Below, piece after piece: positions 5,241 to 5,758 of a stretch of 5,758 nucleotides of DNA. The notes under the pieces were generated by a model. That model ran no database searches. It was not told the origin of the DNA and worked only from the letters and a program-made list of their open reading frames with translations. The DNA lies in NCBI GenBank assembly GCA_950072225.1, contig CATMOP010000146.1, positions 1 to 5,758 on the forward strand, read 5' to 3'. The position numbers were made by a program, and so were the translations under genes. Each line of letters begins with the position of its first letter. Positions within the stretch are counted from its first letter, which is position 1. This stretch comes from an uncultured Nitrospina sp. (lineage in GTDB: Bacteria; Nitrospinota; Nitrospinia; Nitrospinales; VA-1).

Positions 5241-5269
5241 TGTATAACACAGGACCTCATGACGGACAA
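5241..5269 (-). promoter_or_regulatory. Sigma70-type promoter of the lipobox gene
   Basis: On the minus strand TTGTCC (5269-5264) is followed after exactly 17 bases by TATACA (5246-5241). Both boxes match the consensus well. Transcription would begin near 5234, about 50 bases before the ATG at 5184 and downstream of the GTG at 5250, which supports the shorter protein. Confidence 0.5.
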
Positions 5270-5310
5270 GAGACACTTGGCTGTTTGTTTTTTTTGTGAT
5301 GATACCATTT

Positions 5311-5315
5311 AGGAG
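5311..5315 (+). promoter_or_regulatory. Ribosome binding site of the Ham1-type gene
   Basis: AGGAG with 5-base spacing to the ATG at 5321 is a strong site. It fixes the start of the right-hand gene. Confidence 0.85.
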
Positions 5316-5320
5316 TCTCT

Positions 5321-5758
5321 ATGTTGAGCAAATATAAGTTTGTAACAGGAAACCCCAATAAGGTGAGGGAAGCCGGAGAAATTCTTAACCTCACCCTTGA
5401 ACCGGTTTCAGTTCCAGGCCTTATTGAAATCCAGACCCCGGACCTGGATGATGTGGTTCGACACAAAGCCCAGCAAGCCTATTCAGCTTTGCAATGCCCG
5501 GTGATGGTGGAAGACTCTGGATTGGTGTTCCATGCCTGGAATGGTTTGCCCGGTGCATTGGTCAAATGGTTTGAAGAAACGGTGGGTTGTCAGGGGATGT
5601 TGAAGATGGTCAAGGATTTTGATGATCGGTCAGCAACAGCGATATGCTGTTTCGCTGTTTATGACGGGAAAAACATGCAAATTGCCCTTGGCGAAGTGAA
5701 TGGAACTATTTCAGACAGGATCCGTGGAGAAAATGGTTTTGGTTGGGATGTGATTTTT
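5321..5758 (+). CDS. Ham1/RdgB/ITPA-family nucleoside triphosphate pyrophosphatase, N-terminal 146 residues; partial
   Basis: The family cleaves non-canonical purine nucleotides (dITP/ITP, XTP) to monophosphate and pyrophosphate, keeping them out of DNA and RNA; it is a cytosolic dimer. The signature T-G-N-x-x-K (9-14) opens the protein and binds the triphosphate. E-I-Q-T at 36-39 and K49-A50 follow the family pattern. V-E-D-S-G-L (63-68) holds the metal and catalytic acids. G-L-P-G at 75-78 then V-K-W-F (81-84), and R-G-x-N-G-F-G-W-D (135-143), complete the active site seen so far. The V-K-W-F form after the PG motif resembles archaeal and eukaryotic ITPA; E. coli RdgB, as recalled, has S-A-R-Y-A-G there. 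The window ends at codon 146; family members are usually about 185-205 residues, so the C-terminus is missing. The start is set by the AGGAG site. It is read divergently from the lipobox gene. Confidence 0.95.
   Translation, partial: MLSKYKFVTGNPNKVREAGEILNLTLEPVSVPGLIEIQTPDLDDVVRHKAQQAYSALQCPVMVEDSGLVFHAWNGLPGALVKWFEETVGCQGMLKMVKDFDDRSATAICCFAVYDGKNMQIALGEVNGTISDRIRGENGFGWDVIF

Larger units (their letters stand above)
5185..5320. other. Divergent regulatory spacer between the lipobox gene and the Ham1-type gene
   Basis: This 136-bp spacer separates two divergently read genes. It contains a minus-strand promoter, a plus-strand TATAAT box at 5223-5228 that lacks a good -35, a perfect 12-bp palindrome at 5185-5196, an 8-T run at 5288-5295 and the ribosome site of the right-hand gene. 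The two -10 boxes are within about 25 bases of each other, so the promoters probably overlap and may compete. Confidence 0.55.

Noticed and set aside
5185..5250. Upstream GTG start for the lipobox gene, adding 22 residues
   Set aside because: It would put polar residues before the lipoprotein signal and lies upstream of the predicted transcription start (about 5234).
5271..5295. Possible attenuator: weak CAAG/CTTG hairpin before an 8-T run ahead of the Ham1-type gene
   Set aside because: The stem is only 4 bp with AT ends and lies several bases before the T run; not enough to call a terminator or riboswitch.
1..5758. CRISPR array, insertion sequence, toxin-antitoxin pair or phage defence genes
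   Set aside because: No regularly spaced direct repeats, transposase motifs or known defence domains were seen on either strand.

Overview
The window reads as a piece of a Gram-negative bacterial chromosome of moderate GC with ordinary house-keeping and envelope genes. There are no insertion sequences, phage genes, CRISPR arrays or rRNA/tRNA genes. A lipobox protein, a LAB_N-type membrane protein and a cytochrome bd-like subunit suggest a respiring didermic bacterium. A Nitrospinota-like or deltaproteobacterial-grade host would fit, but this is an impression from gene style, not a demonstrated assignment.

Layout. Positions 1-583 (minus strand, cut by the window edge) hold the N-terminal part of a membrane protein. 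Its first two intramembrane segments match the start of CydA (cytochrome bd subunit I), but it carries an unusual N-terminal extension with a signal-like segment and a run of 25 acidic residues out of 27. A 240-bp spacer with several small inverted repeats follows. Positions 824-3167 (minus strand) form a compact four-gene operon read right to left: rlmN (23S rRNA/tRNA adenine-C2 methyltransferase), a soluble DPM1-like family 2 glycosyltransferase, a LAB_N/PQ-loop-like three-helix membrane protein starting directly after the glycosyltransferase stop codon, and a 66-residue two-helix membrane protein overlapping it by 8 bases. The last three look translationally linked and may form one envelope-glycan module; this is inference. 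rlmN is probably only an upstream passenger in the operon.

A 192- to 255-bp divergent spacer separates rlmN from a plus-strand J-domain protein (3423-4205) with two degenerate DnaJ C-terminal domains and no zinc finger. It ends at a plausible terminator and faces a minus-strand gene (4408-5184). Between them, about 4267-4397 is a GC-rich, heavily self-complementary non-coding element with two mutually exclusive folds, one of them a pseudoknot. The 4408-5184 gene encodes an unrecognised lipobox protein with a pilin-like periplasmic domain and four predicted membrane helices. It is transcribed divergently from a plus-strand gene (5321 to the window end) for a Ham1/ITPA-type nucleotide pyrophosphatase. 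The shared 136-bp spacer has a good sigma70-type promoter for the lipobox gene, a TATAAT box on the other strand and a perfect 12-bp palindrome next to the lipobox gene's start codon.

No convincing wholly new multi-gene system is visible. The items most worth checking are the acidic-tract CydA-like protein, the glycosyltransferase/LAB_N/two-helix cassette, the structured intergenic element and the lipobox/pilin-like/four-helix protein.
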